64,000 bases of DNA. Origin: Rebecca billardiae RCC1528 (Eukaryota > Haptophyta). Both the position numbers and the translations under genes were made by a program. The DNA lies in contig OZ251246.1 of assembly GCA_965240325.2 (NCBI GenBank), positions 682,001-746,000 on the forward strand. The letters run 5' to 3'. The notes under the pieces were generated by a model that was given only the letters and a program-made list of their open reading frames with translations, had not been told where the DNA came from and searched no databases. Positions 10,758 to 24,430 of the stretch are shown here, in pieces. Numbering within the stretch: position 1 is the first letter of the stretch; every line of letters begins with the position of its first letter.

Positions 10758-10949
10758 GCACGCCCACCAGCGCGAGCGCGCGAGGGCCGCCGCCCGCGCG
10801 CGAGCGCCAAGCTCCGCGCGACGACCTCGTGAGCAGCCTCGGCCACGCGTGCGCTTCCGTGAGAGACGGTTGGTCACTGCGCCGGACCGCCTTCGACCGC
10901 TGCCCGACCGACGGGCGACCGCCCGCCCCGCCGCGCCGGTCCCCGGCGC
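10758..10949. promoter_or_regulatory. Divergent promoter region, exo-MutS / CmcJ-like gene
   Basis: Only 192 bp separate the ATGs of two divergent genes, so both 5' UTRs and core promoters must fit here or within the genes. The stretch is GC-rich with no obvious TATA motif. Assignment rests on position only. Confidence 0.5.
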
Positions 10950-11885
10950 ATGGCGTCGCTGCAGCGAGGAGCGCTCTTCGCCCGCCGTCGGATGTCCACG
11001 GCGCCGTGCGTGCTGGGCACGCTGCACTACCAGGACCGCGTCCCGGGCAAGGGCGTCGGGCGGTACATCGGCGTGGAGGACCGAGGCGAGCTGTGCGACG
11101 TGCACAAGCCCGTCGAGGCGCCGATTCTCGACGCGCGCGCGATGCAGCCGGCGCCGTCGCTCCGGACGACGGGCTTCGAGCTGCTGCGCGCGCCGAGCTC
11201 CGCGGGCGACCTGCGAGACGACGCCACCGTCGAGAGCGCGTACTATGACGAGGTCATCGCCCTCGTCAAGCGCGCGACGGGCGCGACGCACGCGCTCGTC
11301 TTCGACCACACCGTGCGCGAGACCGGCCGGACCAACCTGAACACGCTCAACGCGCCGGGCGCGGCGGCCGCCGTCGTGTCGCGCGTGCACTCGGACTACA
11401 CGGACGAGGGCGCGCCCCGGCGGCTCCGCCAGCTCGTCGCCTCGGGCGCGTTCAAAGGCACGATCTCGCAGGCCGAGATCGGCCGCTTCCTCGACGGCGA
11501 GCCGCGCGCCGGCCACTACTTCATGTTCCTCAACGCGTGGCGCAACGTGGACCCGTCGCGGCCCGTGCTACGCTCGCCGCTCGCCGTGTGCGACTGCAGG
11601 TCGGTGGCGCGCTCCGAGCGCTTCCCGTACACGATGGTGTACAAGGACCGCGTCGGCGAGAACTACTCCCTCGAGCACGCGCCGCACCACCGCTGGGCGT
11701 ACTTCCCGCGCATGGCGCACGACGAGGTGCTGCTCTTCAAGGTGTTCGACTCGCGGCCGGCCGTGCCGGGGTACGTGTTCCACGCGGCGTTCGAGGACCC
11801 GACGACGCCGCCCGACGCGCCGCCGCGCGCGTCGATCGAGTGCCGCACGGTCGCCTTCTTCGACGGCGCCGAGGCGGGGGCGTAG
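10950..11885 (+). CDS. CmcJ/AsaB/NvfI-type hydroxylase-desaturase family protein
   Basis: 311 residues, single exon, from the ATG at 10950; a second in-frame Met is residue 15. The sequence matches the family of CmcJ, AsaB and GA4-desaturase-like proteins, Fe(II)/2-oxoglutarate-type enzymes acting mostly on secondary metabolites. Visible family signatures are YYDEVIALVKRATGA, VFDHTVR, RVHSDYT with the H147-x-D149 pair of the metal site, a distal histidine at 278 (YVFHAAFEDP), the FLNAWRNV motif and the end SIECRTVAFF. Length is normal for the family. No targeting leader is evident, so a cytosolic place is likely. The substrate cannot be read from the sequence. It is divergently paired with exo-MutS, though no functional link is evident. 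Confidence 0.82.
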   Translation: MASLQRGALFARRRMSTAPCVLGTLHYQDRVPGKGVGRYIGVEDRGELCDVHKPVEAPILDARAMQPAPSLRTTGFELLRAPSSAGDLRDDATVESAYYDEVIALVKRATGATHALVFDHTVRETGRTNLNTLNAPGAAAAVVSRVHSDYTDEGAPRRLRQLVASGAFKGTISQAEIGRFLDGEPRAGHYFMFLNAWRNVDPSRPVLRSPLAVCDCRSVARSERFPYTMVYKDRVGENYSLEHAPHHRWAYFPRMAHDEVLLFKVFDSRPAVPGYVFHAAFEDPTTPPDAPPRASIECRTVAFFDGAEAGA

Positions 11886-12303
11886 TATGAGGACAATCGG
11901 TGATGCGCCCTGTCGGTGAGTGTCGGGCCGTATTCGGACGAGGCTGCCGTCAGCACTCAGAGCAACCGGCGAGCCGAGTCCGAAACTCTTGATGGCTGCG
12001 CGAGGCCGTGAGACCTGAGACATGAGACTGGGTGCCAGCACGAGTGCTGCAAGGCCGCGCCGCGTACGGGATGCTACGACTGTATTGTAACAGTTTACTA
12101 AGAATAAGAGACGCACACAGCTCAGGCAGGCGAGATTACCGCGCGCCCGCTCCGGGCGGGCGCAAGGGAATATCCTCGTCTCATATTCCCATGACTGTGC
12201 AGTAACAATTGAATGCATCAGACTTCCCGTGCAGTTTGCTGCGTGGACGAAATCGGGAATCTAGACGAGTTCTCGCGCTCTCGCCCGCACGTCCGCCTCC
12301 GCC
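11886..12303. other. Intergenic spacer before PTOX, carries a dispersed repeat
   Basis: It contains the 3' flank of the CmcJ-like gene and the promoter of PTOX. The part 12070-12220 is AT-richer and holds a short dispersed repeat. No gene with an ATG start was found. Confidence 0.5.
12090..12137 (+). repeat. Short dispersed repeat, copy A
   Basis: A 48-bp sequence with ACAGTTTACTAAGAATAAG followed by AGACGCACACAGCTCAGGC and GGCGAGATT. The reverse complement of almost the whole unit recurs at 55520-55569, and its AT half recurs at 55925-55966, over 40 kb away. Origin unknown; it could be a remnant of a small mobile element or a shared UTR element. Confidence 0.75.
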
Positions 12304-13781
12304 ATGCCGTCGTCGACGACGCACTGCAAACGCACATCGCCAGTCGCACGCGTCGCGTTGGTGCTGGCGTTGCTGCAGGTGGTGTCCGGCGCCCTCCGAC
12401 CGACGCTCCGCACGCGCGTCCTAGGCCTCCGAATGGGCCTCCCCGAGGTACCGATTGCGTCGACGCATTCGGGCATTGATCTCGAGCGCGATGTGTACCT
12501 GCACCCGGACGAGAAGCCCTACTCGGACGGCTCACGCCCGGCGGGTGCTCCCGAGCTTGCGCAGTCTAATTTCAAGCGCCAGTTCGGCGCGCTCGCGCAG
12601 GGCGCGTGGGAGACGCTCGTCGGCCGCGAGGTGACCAACACGACGATGCCCGAGTGCCTTGGGCTCACGCTGTCCAACGCGGCGGTCACCAACGCTGAGA
12701 GGCGGCGTGAAGCGGCGAACGGCGGCGTCGACGCGCACCCAGTCTCGCGCGTCCTCTACAACGTCGGCTGCTTCTTCCTGGACAACTTCTTCGACGGTCG
12801 TCCCATCCAGCGCTTCTGGTTCCTCGAGACAGTGGCGCGCATCCCGTATTTTTCGTGCGCGCTTGGCGCACCTCAAGGCAGCCGCGCGCCGCGCGCGCCA
12901 CAGCGCGCGTGGCGCCCTCAACGAGGCGGGCTACGTGGGCCCACCCGTCTCTCCCGCCCGCCCGCGCGCGCCCGCGCGCGCCGCCCGCCGCAGCTACACG
13001 TCGATGCTCCACCTGTACGAGTCGTTTGGCTGGTGGCGCGTGCCCGAGCTGCGCAAGGTGCACAACGCGCAGGAGTGGAACGAGGTAGCGCGCGCAGCCC
13101 GCGGGCGTGTGGGCGCGTGCGTGCCTCTCGGGCGCGGGGGGCGCCCTCAGCGCGCCCCCTGCCCACCCCGCCCGCCCGTGCCCCCGCGTGCTGCAGCTGC
13201 ACCACCTCCTGATCATGGAGGCCCTCGGCGGGGACGCGCTGTGGTCTGACCGTTTCCTCGCGCTGCACGCGGCGATCGTGTACTACTGGTTACTCATACT
13301 CACCTTCCTCTTCTCGCCGCGCATCGCGTACCAGTTCATGGAGCTGCTCGAGGCGCACGCGGTGGACACGTACTCGACCTTCGTCAAGGAGAACCGGCCG
13401 CGGCTCGAGGCGCTGCCGCCGCCCGCCGTCGCGCGCTCCTACTACACGGGCGCAGACCTGTACATGTTTGACGACTTCATGATGCGCGAGGCGGGCTCGC
13501 GCCGACCGCCGTGCGACAGCCTGCTCGACGTGTTCGTGAACATCGCGGAGGACGAGGGCGAGCACGTGAAGACGATGCGCGCGTGCCAGGACTACGCGGT
13601 GCTCGGCTCACTCGTGCTCAGCCCGCACCTCGACAAGCGGCTCGAGCCCATGGACGGCCGTGGCTCGTTCGACGGCAGTGTGCGGCCAACGACACAGTCG
13701 CCCGAGAAGCGCGCCGCATGGGAGAGCTGGGCCAGCGCGCTGCACGAGGAGATGCGGCACGGCGAGGCGGCCGAGGGATGA
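12304..13781 (+). CDS. PTOX: Plastid terminal oxidase (PTOX, AOX-family di-iron quinol oxidase)
   Basis: Three exons: 12304-12854, 12994-13084 and 13197-13781. Introns 12855-12993 (GTGCGC...GCAG) and 13085-13196 (GTAGCG...GCAG) restore conserved sequence exactly at both junctions (IPYF-S-YTSM and WNE-LHHL). The product is 408 residues. PTOX oxidises plastoquinol with O2 to water on the thylakoid stroma side, in chlororespiration and carotenoid synthesis. Di-iron ligands are visible: E175 (FLETVAR), E214 and H217 (NELHH), E266 (LEAHAVDTY), E334 and H337 (EDEGEH). The sequence follows PTOX rather than mitochondrial AOX (YESFGWWR, LHHLLIMEALGG, YYTGADLYMFD). Residues 1-30 form an ER signal peptide and 31-50 a basic stretch, a bipartite leader as used with complex plastids. 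The C-terminal roughly 50 residues after SPHL are unusual. Confidence 0.93.
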
Positions 13782-14662
13782 GCTCCGCGCCCGCGCGCGC
13801 GACCCTGGCTGGCTGGCAGCTTAGGAGTGCGATGGACGCCACTCGACAGTTTTGAACCGTCTTCGTCTGCCAGTACTGGCGAAGTGGCCATAGTGCCCTA
13901 CGGACGGTGTTGCTAGGCCAATGGTGTTCAGGAGACAGGATGTGCTCGGCATTATGCTTGTGGCCGAGGCGCGCATGCCCGGAGGCGCGTCGTGCGCGCT
14001 TTGGTGCGCGCCCACGAGCCTGGCTGCTTGGATGCGGCGCACGGCAAAATGACGCCGCCGAGCGGCGCGTATGACGCGTGCGCGGACAGCGGCGCCGTTT
14101 GCGGCGGCGGCGGCGTCGGCGGCTGCGGGGACGGCGCATGCGACGACTGCGGATACACGGAGCCATACTGCGGAGCCGCATACGGCGGCAGCGGTGGCAG
14201 CGGAGGCAGCACGCCGCCCGAGGGCGAGCTCCCACCGCCAGCAGCGGCCGCCGCCCGTGACGACGCGCGCCCCACTGGGCCAGCCCGCCCCGCCGCCGCG
14301 CTCGCGGGCCACTCCCCGTGCGATTCCACAGTCGGCTCGGCGGCATCGTGGTCGTGTTGGCCAGTTTATAAAGTGGGTAAAATTGCGCACGTTTGTTGAC
14401 GCGAGTTCTGAAAACATCTCAGTATCTATGATAAATAAGCCGATTCAATGATCGTGAAAATGACTATAATAGACGGTCGGAGTTCATTCCTCGTCCTTGT
14501 GTCCCGACTCCCGATCCGTAGCGTCAATCACATGCGCCCAATGACAATAGGACGGCTCAATTTCAGGGGCAGGGACTGTCCTAGCAATCAGTAGTGAGTA
14601 CTGCTGCACTGCGGCAAAACTGCGCTCGACCGCCCCGCGCCCTCGCCACGACCGGGGCGACC
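13782..14662. other. Intergenic region between PTOX and the kinase gene
   Basis: 881 bp. The middle (13990-14330) is GC-rich with open frames on both strands: Cys/Gly-rich on plus, Pro-rich on minus. The minus frame has only a GTG start, so neither is called. An AT-rich stretch at 14380-14480 probably belongs to the kinase promoter. Confidence 0.45.
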
Positions 14663-16315
14663 ATGCCGGCAGTCTCGATGGCTGACATCACGGGCACGTC
14701 CACGGACAGCGACGTGGGCTCCGTCGTGCCCGACTGGATGGACGCGCGCGCGCGCCGCCAGCGCTGGCACGCCCCGGTGCACCTCGTCGAGAATCAAACG
14801 TGGAAGGAGGCGTTCCGATTCGGCGAGGAGATGGGCGTGGGCGGCTTTGCGTCGGTGTCGCGCGCGGTGCACATCGCGACGGGCACGGAGGTGGCGGTGA
14901 AGATGGTCATCGATCGCACCAGCGACGACAAGCCCACCGCCAAGTCCGACTCCGTCCGCCGCGAGATCGAGACCATGCGCCGGATGGACCACCCGGCCAT
15001 CGTCTCTCTGATTGAGGTCTTCTCGCAGAAGCCGACGCCGCAGGAGCAGGACCCGAACGCGCCGTGGGTGCGGCGCTGGTGGCTGATCCTCGAGCTCTGC
15101 CGCGGCCGCGACCTGCAGCACATGCTGCTCGACCGCGGCGCGCTCCCGCTCGAGGACGCCGCCGCCATCTTTGGCCAACTCGCCGTCGCGGTCGAGCACG
15201 CGCACTGGCGCGGAGGTGGGCGCGCGCGCTCGCTCGCGCGCGCGTGTTCGCCCGCGGCGCAGCGGCGGGGCAGAGGGGGCGCGTGGAGGCAGCCCGCGCG
15301 TGCGCCTGCGAGCGCGTCCCTCCGCCCGGTGCGCCACCCCTGCTCCAACCCGCCGCAGCTCAGCCGCCCTCCGCGCCGATGCGTACCCCTTCCCGCCTGC
15401 CCCCGTTCTCTCCGACCCCGCCCTGTCCCGCACCGCACCGCCCCTCCAGTGATCCACCGAGATATCAAGCCGGGCAACGTGATGATCCTCGACCCGTCCG
15501 AGACGGGCGGCGCCAAGGGCCCGAAGATCAAGCTGCTCGACTTTGGGCTGGCCGAGGCGCTCGACGAGCAGTTTGTGCGCTTCTACCGCAAGGCGGCGCG
15601 CAAGCGCGCGCTGCGCGAGGGCGTGAGCCTAGACCCGACACTCACCGAGTACGACTCGATTCACGGGCGGACGACCAGCAAGCGGTTCACCGCGGGGCTG
15701 CTGCCGTCGGCCGTGATGGCCGGGCAGGCGTCGGAGTACGACTCGGCCTCCGAGTCCGGCGGGCCGTCGCTCGGGCCGAGCCGCGGCACCACACCCGTGC
15801 CCAACCAGGGCACGCCGCTGCCGCAGATTGAGGAGCGGCGGCAGCGGCAGCTCCGGCGCGAGGTCTTCGCCAAGGGCGAGAGCATGAGCCGCGTCGGGCC
15901 GAACCTCGAGCCGACTGGCACGCAGGAGTTCGCCGCGCCCGAGGTGCTCGCGGAGGAGAACTACCGCAAGAAGCACGGCACGGTCGGCGGGATGGTGGAC
16001 AACGTGGTCGTGCGCACGCCGATGGTCGTCGACTCCTATTCGATGGGTAAGCTGCTCCTCTATGTGCTCACCGGCGTGCCCCCGGACCAGCACCCGGGCT
16101 GGTTCGTGGCGACGCGCCGATCGCCGCTCTGGGGGATGGTCCGGGGCTGCGCCGGCCGCTCGCCGTACACGGCGCGCAGGCTGGAGGAGCTGCCAGACGA
16201 CGTGCGAGCGCTCGTGAACGGCCTGACCGACCCGTCGCCTCAGACGCGGCTCACCATCAGCGACCTGCGCGCGCACCCGTGGGTGGTGGCAGCGCACGCG
16301 CCCTCCGCGGTGTGA
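14663..16315 (+). CDS. Ser/Thr protein kinase with long activation-loop insert
   Basis: Exons 14663-15215 and 15450-16315; the intron 15216-15449 (GTGGGC...CCAG) rebuilds HWRG-VIHRDIKPGN. The intron is 234 nt, a multiple of three without a stop, so the frame reads through it. The ATG at 14663 is preferred, since the frame upstream starts only with GTG. The product is 472 residues. Kinase motifs are all present: Gly loop GVGGFASV (58-65), AVK with K80, HRD with D189, DFG at 215-217 and APE at 347-349. About 130 residues separate DFG and APE instead of the usual 20-35. The insert is rich in Ser, Gly, Arg and Gln (SASESGGPSLGPSRGTTP) and may carry regulatory phosphosites. The C-terminal lobe ends with LRAHPWV, as in CAMK-like kinases. 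The active-site residues suggest an active enzyme; substrate unknown. Confidence 0.87.
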   Translation: MPAVSMADITGTSTDSDVGSVVPDWMDARARRQRWHAPVHLVENQTWKEAFRFGEEMGVGGFASVSRAVHIATGTEVAVKMVIDRTSDDKPTAKSDSVRREIETMRRMDHPAIVSLIEVFSQKPTPQEQDPNAPWVRRWWLILELCRGRDLQHMLLDRGALPLEDAAAIFGQLAVAVEHAHWRGGGRARSLARACSPAAQRRGRGGAWRQPARAPASASLRPVRHPCSNPPQLSRPPRRCVPLPACPRSLRPRPVPHRTAPPVIHRDIKPGNVMILDPSETGGAKGPKIKLLDFGLAEALDEQFVRFYRKAARKRALREGVSLDPTLTEYDSIHGRTTSKRFTAGLLPSAVMAGQASEYDSASESGGPSLGPSRGTTPVPNQGTPLPQIEERRQRQLRREVFAKGESMSRVGPNLEPTGTQEFAAPEVLAEENYRKKHGTVGGMVDNVVVRTPMVVDSYSMGKLLLYVLTGVPPDQHPGWFVATRRSPLWGMVRGCAGRSPYTARRLEELPDDVRALVNGLTDPSPQTRLTISDLRAHPWVVAAHAPSAV

Positions 16316-17229
16316 CGCCGACGCGCGTCCGGCGCCACCGCCGCGGCCGAGGGCTGGGGGATATGCCGGCTCGATGCGCACGGTGACGATGCGAATTGCG
16401 ATACATGCGCACGGCAGCCGGGCGCTGATGGCTCCGCCGGCGCTGCAGCCTCGCTGCAGCGCCTGCTGCGCATTATTTTTCTCCGCGGCCCCCGGGCCCG
16501 GTCCGAGTGGGCAGCAGTCTCACTCAGTCTAGCAGCAGCAGCATCAGGTCGTCGTCGTCCGTAGTCGGGCGCTTACAGATCTGAGCAGAGTGACCGATAT
16601 CGATTAGTTGAGCGGCGCGCTACTTATCGGACGTACTACGTAGGGGGTCCATCAGATTAAATTGATTTTTGATTTCTTTTCTTTTCCTTTTCAGAACTTG
16701 TTCGGCGTGTTTTCGCGATCGGCAGATTCCAAATCCGCGCTCGGCTGGCCCAGGCGCGGGAGCGGAGCTCTGAACGGGGTCGGCGAGGCTGATGGCCCTC
16801 GTCGACGGCCGTCCGCTCGCCGTTGGGCGCGCCCACCTCGGCGCAGGCGCCTCGCCGAGCGGCTGGGCGGCTGCGGACAGGTAGCCATGCTTCGTGTGGA
16901 CCGGGCTCTCGCTGGGAGTCGCTGGCCGGTCGACGCTCGTGCTTCATGATTTGAATCTGCGTGCTCAACGTGTGCTGCCCGCGACCAAGGAGCGCGTCCT
17001 AGGAGCACGTACAGGCGAGCAACGCGGAGACGAACATGCGCAACGCGGTGGGATAGGCATCGGCAACGACTCGACGCTGTCTCCTTCCCCACCCGACGCT
17101 GCCTTCTCGCCCTCGGACGTGCCCGCGACGCCTCTGCCGCAAGGGCCAGCTACCGCCGACCAACTTGCGGACCGCTGTGCCGGGCATGACGAGGTCCAGG
17201 GCGCGGCAGATGATGATGCACGCGTGCCC
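16316..17229. other. Region upstream of the coiled-coil ORF
   Basis: It contains the kinase 3' flank, an AT-rich stretch (16655-16700, T-rich) and from 16894 an open frame continuous with the next gene but lacking an ATG. Residues encoded at 16960-17229 look protein-like, so an upstream exon or non-canonical start of the next gene may lie here. Confidence 0.45.
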
Positions 17230-18216
17230 ATGGATGTGTGCAACCCGCCCGAGGTCCCCGCTGGCACCGCCGAGGGGCTCGCCTCCTCCGCGGACGGCCT
17301 CGGCTGTGTGCAACCGTGCAGGCCCGAGCTACGGCCTGACGTCAACGTCAGCGCGCAGCAGCTCGAGGAGACGGCGGTGGCGGCGCGCGCCATCCACGTG
17401 CTGCAGCCCTTGGCCGGTCGGCCCGTGGCCGGCTTTCGCCCGCGGTACGCATCGGTGCTCAACTTCATGCTCCTCGACCTCCTCCGTACGCTCATGGACC
17501 TCATGCTCGAGAACTTGAAGAAGCACAAGCCGTTGGTCAGAGTGTTCACCCCGGCGTGCGCCCAGACCGCGCGCGACGGTGGGACGAAGAAGCCCAATGC
17601 GCTCGCGCTCGTCTGCGCGGATGCGCTCGGCATCTCGGCGCGCCACGACTCGCCGCTGCTGGAGGTGATCGGCATCTGGCTGATGACCGTGCACAGGTGG
17701 TGGAAGGGCAAGAACAAGGACATGGAGCGCATCCTGAGCCGCGGGAAGCAGGGCGCGTCGGCGGCGGAGAGGAAGGCGGAGCTGGATGCCGACGACACGT
17801 CGCTGGGCGCCGGCGACGACAGCTGCCCCTTCCGCGACCTCTACTCGCCCCCCGACGCCGGCGCGCCGCGCGCGTCCGCAGCAGGCCGCGTGCAGGTGCC
17901 GCTGCACGAGCAGCGCGTGACTCCTGCTGAGCACGCGGTCATCTTGGAGCAGCAGGTGCGCCTGACGGAGCAGCAGGTGGAGCTGGACTCGTCGCGCAAG
18001 GCGACCGCGCGCGCCGTCGCCGACGCTGCGCGCGCCAGCTTGCGCGCCGACGCAACCGAGCGCAGCGCGCGGGGGGGCACAGATCGCGCTGCGGCCGAGC
18101 GGGCTGCCATGGCTGCCGACTGCGTCCAGTTCGAGCGCGAGAGGAGAGCGGCGGAGCTCGAGGGCGAGCGCGCGGCGAAGCGCGCGCAGTCCGCCGCAGG
18201 ACCGGTGGACCGGTGA
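17230..18216 (+). CDS. Unknown protein with C-terminal coiled coil
   Basis: 328 residues from the first in-frame ATG at 17230; the frame is open back to 16894. I do not recognise the family. The middle (about residues 60-170) has well-mixed composition with amphipathic helices (YASVLNFMLLDLLRTLMDLM) and a Trp-rich motif (MTVHRWWKGKNKDMERIL). A Glu/Asp-rich linker follows, and the last 110 residues are Ala/Arg/Glu/Gln-rich heptad-like sequence (VILEQQVRLTEQQVELDSS) suggesting a coiled coil. No signal or membrane segment is seen. It could be a host gene with a missed 5' exon or a protein of a mobile element, given the repeat block that begins just downstream. The pseudogene at 41690-43081 has a similar Glu/Ala/Arg coiled-coil style, but I cannot show homology by eye. 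Confidence 0.55.
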   Translation: MDVCNPPEVPAGTAEGLASSADGLGCVQPCRPELRPDVNVSAQQLEETAVAARAIHVLQPLAGRPVAGFRPRYASVLNFMLLDLLRTLMDLMLENLKKHKPLVRVFTPACAQTARDGGTKKPNALALVCADALGISARHDSPLLEVIGIWLMTVHRWWKGKNKDMERILSRGKQGASAAERKAELDADDTSLGAGDDSCPFRDLYSPPDAGAPRASAAGRVQVPLHEQRVTPAEHAVILEQQVRLTEQQVELDSSRKATARAVADAARASLRADATERSARGGTDRAAAERAAMAADCVQFERERRAAELEGERAAKRAQSAAGPVDR

Positions 18217-19111
18217 CGGCCTCGCGTGGGCTGGGGTACGACGAACGGCGACGACGCCGGTGACACAGAGCACGGGCACGGAAGTCGCCGAACGGCCGCG
18301 GCAAGCTCGGCGGCGGCGATGACTGCTAGTCTGCGCACGCAAGCGTCGATGGCGGAGGACTCCTTCACGACTATGGGGATGGTGGCATGCTCAGAGGTGC
18401 GCTTGGTAGTGTGCTTCGGCACGCAGCCCGCCGCCCACATCAGGTTCGTCCGGGCCTGCTGCGGGACGGTTTGACGGTGGCATGAGCCCGCCGTCACTGA
18501 CACTCCGCGCGGCGGCGCGGCCTATTCGGATGACCCAGCACGAATAGTGAACAAGGTACCCCCATATTGACACCACCCTGAATATATATTTAAACCCCAC
18601 CCGCATTGTATAATAAACGGGTGGGTAAGTGCATATATACGGGTACATGTCTCTAATTAAGTGGGTAACATGCTCGATCTTGGAGTAGTTTTTCACCGAC
18701 CTCTACGCGCACTCATCGTGCCTACTAAAATTTAGCAAGTCCACCTTAATTTTGTTGGGGCGGGTTGCAACGGTTATGAATAAGTAAGTCCGACGACATA
18801 CCGTCATTTAGCCGCCATAACAAGTCGTTGACGTTTGGCTGAATCTGTATGTGACACAGTGTCACAGTGGCGCAGCTGGCGTGCGCGCACGACCGCGCGA
18901 CGACGCGCGGAGTCGGTTTTGGGTGCTTCTGACGGCTGGGCTGGGTTCCAGGACATATTTGTGGGTGCCTCCGCAAGCGCCACGCTCGTCAGACACCTAA
19001 ATCGCATGGTTGTCGAAAATCACAATTCAGTGGGCTGCTGTCATGGACCCCCTATACTACGACGCGCGGATGGACGATTAATTATTAAAATTTATACGGT
19101 ACCACTATCTA

Positions 19112-19113
<2 letters not shown>
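18217..19113. other. AT-rich intergenic region before the TA array
   Basis: From about 18540 the base composition switches to AT-rich, with ACCCGCAT and GGGTGGGTAAG-like short motifs. Similar stretches occur at 38700-38900. No coding sequence was recognised. It leads directly into a (TA)n array. Confidence 0.5.

Positions 19114-19180
<67 letters not shown>
19114..19180. repeat. (TA)n array
   Basis: About 33 uninterrupted TA units ending exactly where the hairpin-ended element 19181-20467 begins. Confidence 0.97.
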
Positions 19181-22801
<3,621 letters not shown>

Positions 22802-24430
22802 TCACCTATGTGATGCCGCCTCCAAAGATGTCGATGACGAGGACGATGCCGAGTCAGCCGCACGCGGCCCGACCGCGTGCGGCATCACCGCCGCGAGCCA
22901 GACGTCGCGGATGGCCTGCTGCTGCCCGCTCGTGGCGAACACCTCCGTCTCGCTCAGCTGGTGCCCGAGCAGGAGCAGCTCGACGGCGCGCTCACGCTGC
23001 GCCGGCGGGAACAGCTCGTGTGTGCGCGCGCTCCACGGCCCAGCCGCGGCCCGCACCAGCAGTGCAGCGGGTGTGCCGGGCGCGCCGGGCGAGTCCAGCA
23101 CGCGCTGCGCGAGCTCGAGAGGGCTCGGGGCGCCGGGCGTGGGCGCGCGCGCGTGCAGGTCGGCCCCGCCGCGCAGCAGCTCGCGCACGCGCGCGCAGGG
23201 CAGCACCTCGACGAAGTGCAGCGGCGCGACCCACTCGCGGGTCCGGCCCAGCCAATCGGCCGCAAGCGCCGCGTGCGCCGCGTCTGCCGAGGAATGGCGG
23301 CCGCGTAGGCTCGCGTCGAGGGCCATCTGCTCCGCGCTCCGGCCGGTGGGGAAGCCGCGCCGCGCGCCGTGTGCGCAGAGCAGCTGCGCCATCGGCACCG
23401 ACGGCCCCGCCGCCAGCGACGCCTCCAGCGGCGTGAGCCCCTTCCGTGTCTGCTGGTTCACATCTGCGGCCGCGCCGAGCAGAGCGGCGGCACACTCCAG
23501 CCGACCGGCGGCGCGCGGCTGCGCGCAGCACGCGTGCAGCGCTGTGTTGCCGGAGTACGTGGCGAAGCCGACGCCGGCGCCCGCGTCGAGGAGCGCGCGC
23601 ACGATCGGCGCGCGCCCGGCCTGGCATGCCGCGATGAGCGCAGTGCACTCGCCCGTCGTGGTGACGGCGTTCACGTCCGCCGAGTGCCGCAGCAGCAGCA
23701 TGGCAAGCTCCAACAGCCCGCGGCTGCACGCCCACATTAGCGCGCTGCGGCCGTGCAGCACGGGCGCGTTCACGCTCGAGCCGTGCCGGACGAGCAGCAT
23801 CGCCGTCTCGGCGCGGTTCTCCTCGCACGCGCACCACAGCGCCGTGCGCCCGCCCTGCATCGACCGGTTCGGATCCGCGCGCGCGCCGAGCAGCAGCACG
23901 CACGTCGCGCTGTGTCCGAGCATTGACGCGCTCATCAGCGCGGTCGAGCCGAGCTCGGTCGCCTTGTCCGCGCGCGCGCCCGCGTCGAGGAGCAGCCGCG
24001 CGCACGAGGTCTCGCCCGCGAGCGACGCCCACATCAGCGCGGTCCGGCCGAAGCCCGGGGCGCCATCCACGTCCGCGCGCGCTCTCAGCAGCGCGCGCAC
24101 GCATGGCTCCGCGCCCACGCGGCACGCCTCCATGAGCGCGGTGGTCTCGTCACACGCGCGCTCAATGTCGGCGCGGGCGATGAGCAGCTCGGCCACGAGC
24201 TCCGCGTGCCCGCCCTCGCATGCGCGCAGCAGCGGCGTGCGCCGGCCGTGCCGCGCCTCGGACGAAGGCGCCGCCGCGTTCACGTCCGCACCGCGCGCGA
24301 TGAACGCGCGCGCGCCCTCGAGGTCGCCCGCCGCGCACGCGGCGAGCAGGTCGGCGTCCTCCGCGCTCACCGCCTCCGCCTCATGCGGCGCGGGCGGCTT
24401 GCCCGCACCGGCTCGCAGCGCCGTGGGCAT
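22802..24430 (-). CDS. Ankyrin-repeat protein
   Basis: 542 residues, single exon, from the ATG at 24430. About ten ankyrin repeats run from residue 26 to about 340, each with the TALMWA/TPLLRA helix and an ADVN or ADIE hairpin (AHLVAELL, RALLRARADVD, ARLLLDAGARAD, MLLLRHSADVNAV). After an irregular section one more pair of repeats follows (VAPLHFVEV...GGADLHARAPTP). The C-terminal block (WSARTHELFPPAQRERAVEL and AIRDVWLAAVMPH) resembles a box often ending algal and protist ankyrin proteins. Ankyrin repeats bind proteins; no enzymatic domain, signal or membrane segment is visible, so the partner is unknown. The Ser-rich tail (SASSSSSTS) is low complexity. It lies tail-to-head with the methyltransferase on the same strand, 349 bp apart. 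Confidence 0.9.
   Translation of the reverse strand: MPTALRAGAGKPPAPHEAEAVSAEDADLLAACAAGDLEGARAFIARGADVNAAAPSSEARHGRRTPLLRACEGGHAELVAELLIARADIERACDETTALMEACRVGAEPCVRALLRARADVDGAPGFGRTALMWASLAGETSCARLLLDAGARADKATELGSTALMSASMLGHSATCVLLLGARADPNRSMQGGRTALWCACEENRAETAMLLVRHGSSVNAPVLHGRSALMWACSRGLLELAMLLLRHSADVNAVTTTGECTALIAACQAGRAPIVRALLDAGAGVGFATYSGNTALHACCAQPRAAGRLECAAALLGAAADVNQQTRKGLTPLEASLAAGPSVPMAQLLCAHGARRGFPTGRSAEQMALDASLRGRHSSADAAHAALAADWLGRTREWVAPLHFVEVLPCARVRELLRGGADLHARAPTPGAPSPLELAQRVLDSPGAPGTPAALLVRAAAGPWSARTHELFPPAQRERAVELLLLGHQLSETEVFATSGQQQAIRDVWLAAVMPHAVGPRAADSASSSSSTSLEAASHR

Noticed and set aside
10758-11516. Upstream extension of the MutS frame
   Set aside because: It overlaps the well-supported CmcJ-like gene on the other strand and shows no conserved sequence, so the ATG at 10757 was chosen.
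13952-14329. Pro/Ser-rich minus-strand ORF of 125 codons
   Set aside because: The first codon is GTG, with no ATG inside, and there is no homology signal. Low-complexity sequence alone does not support a gene.
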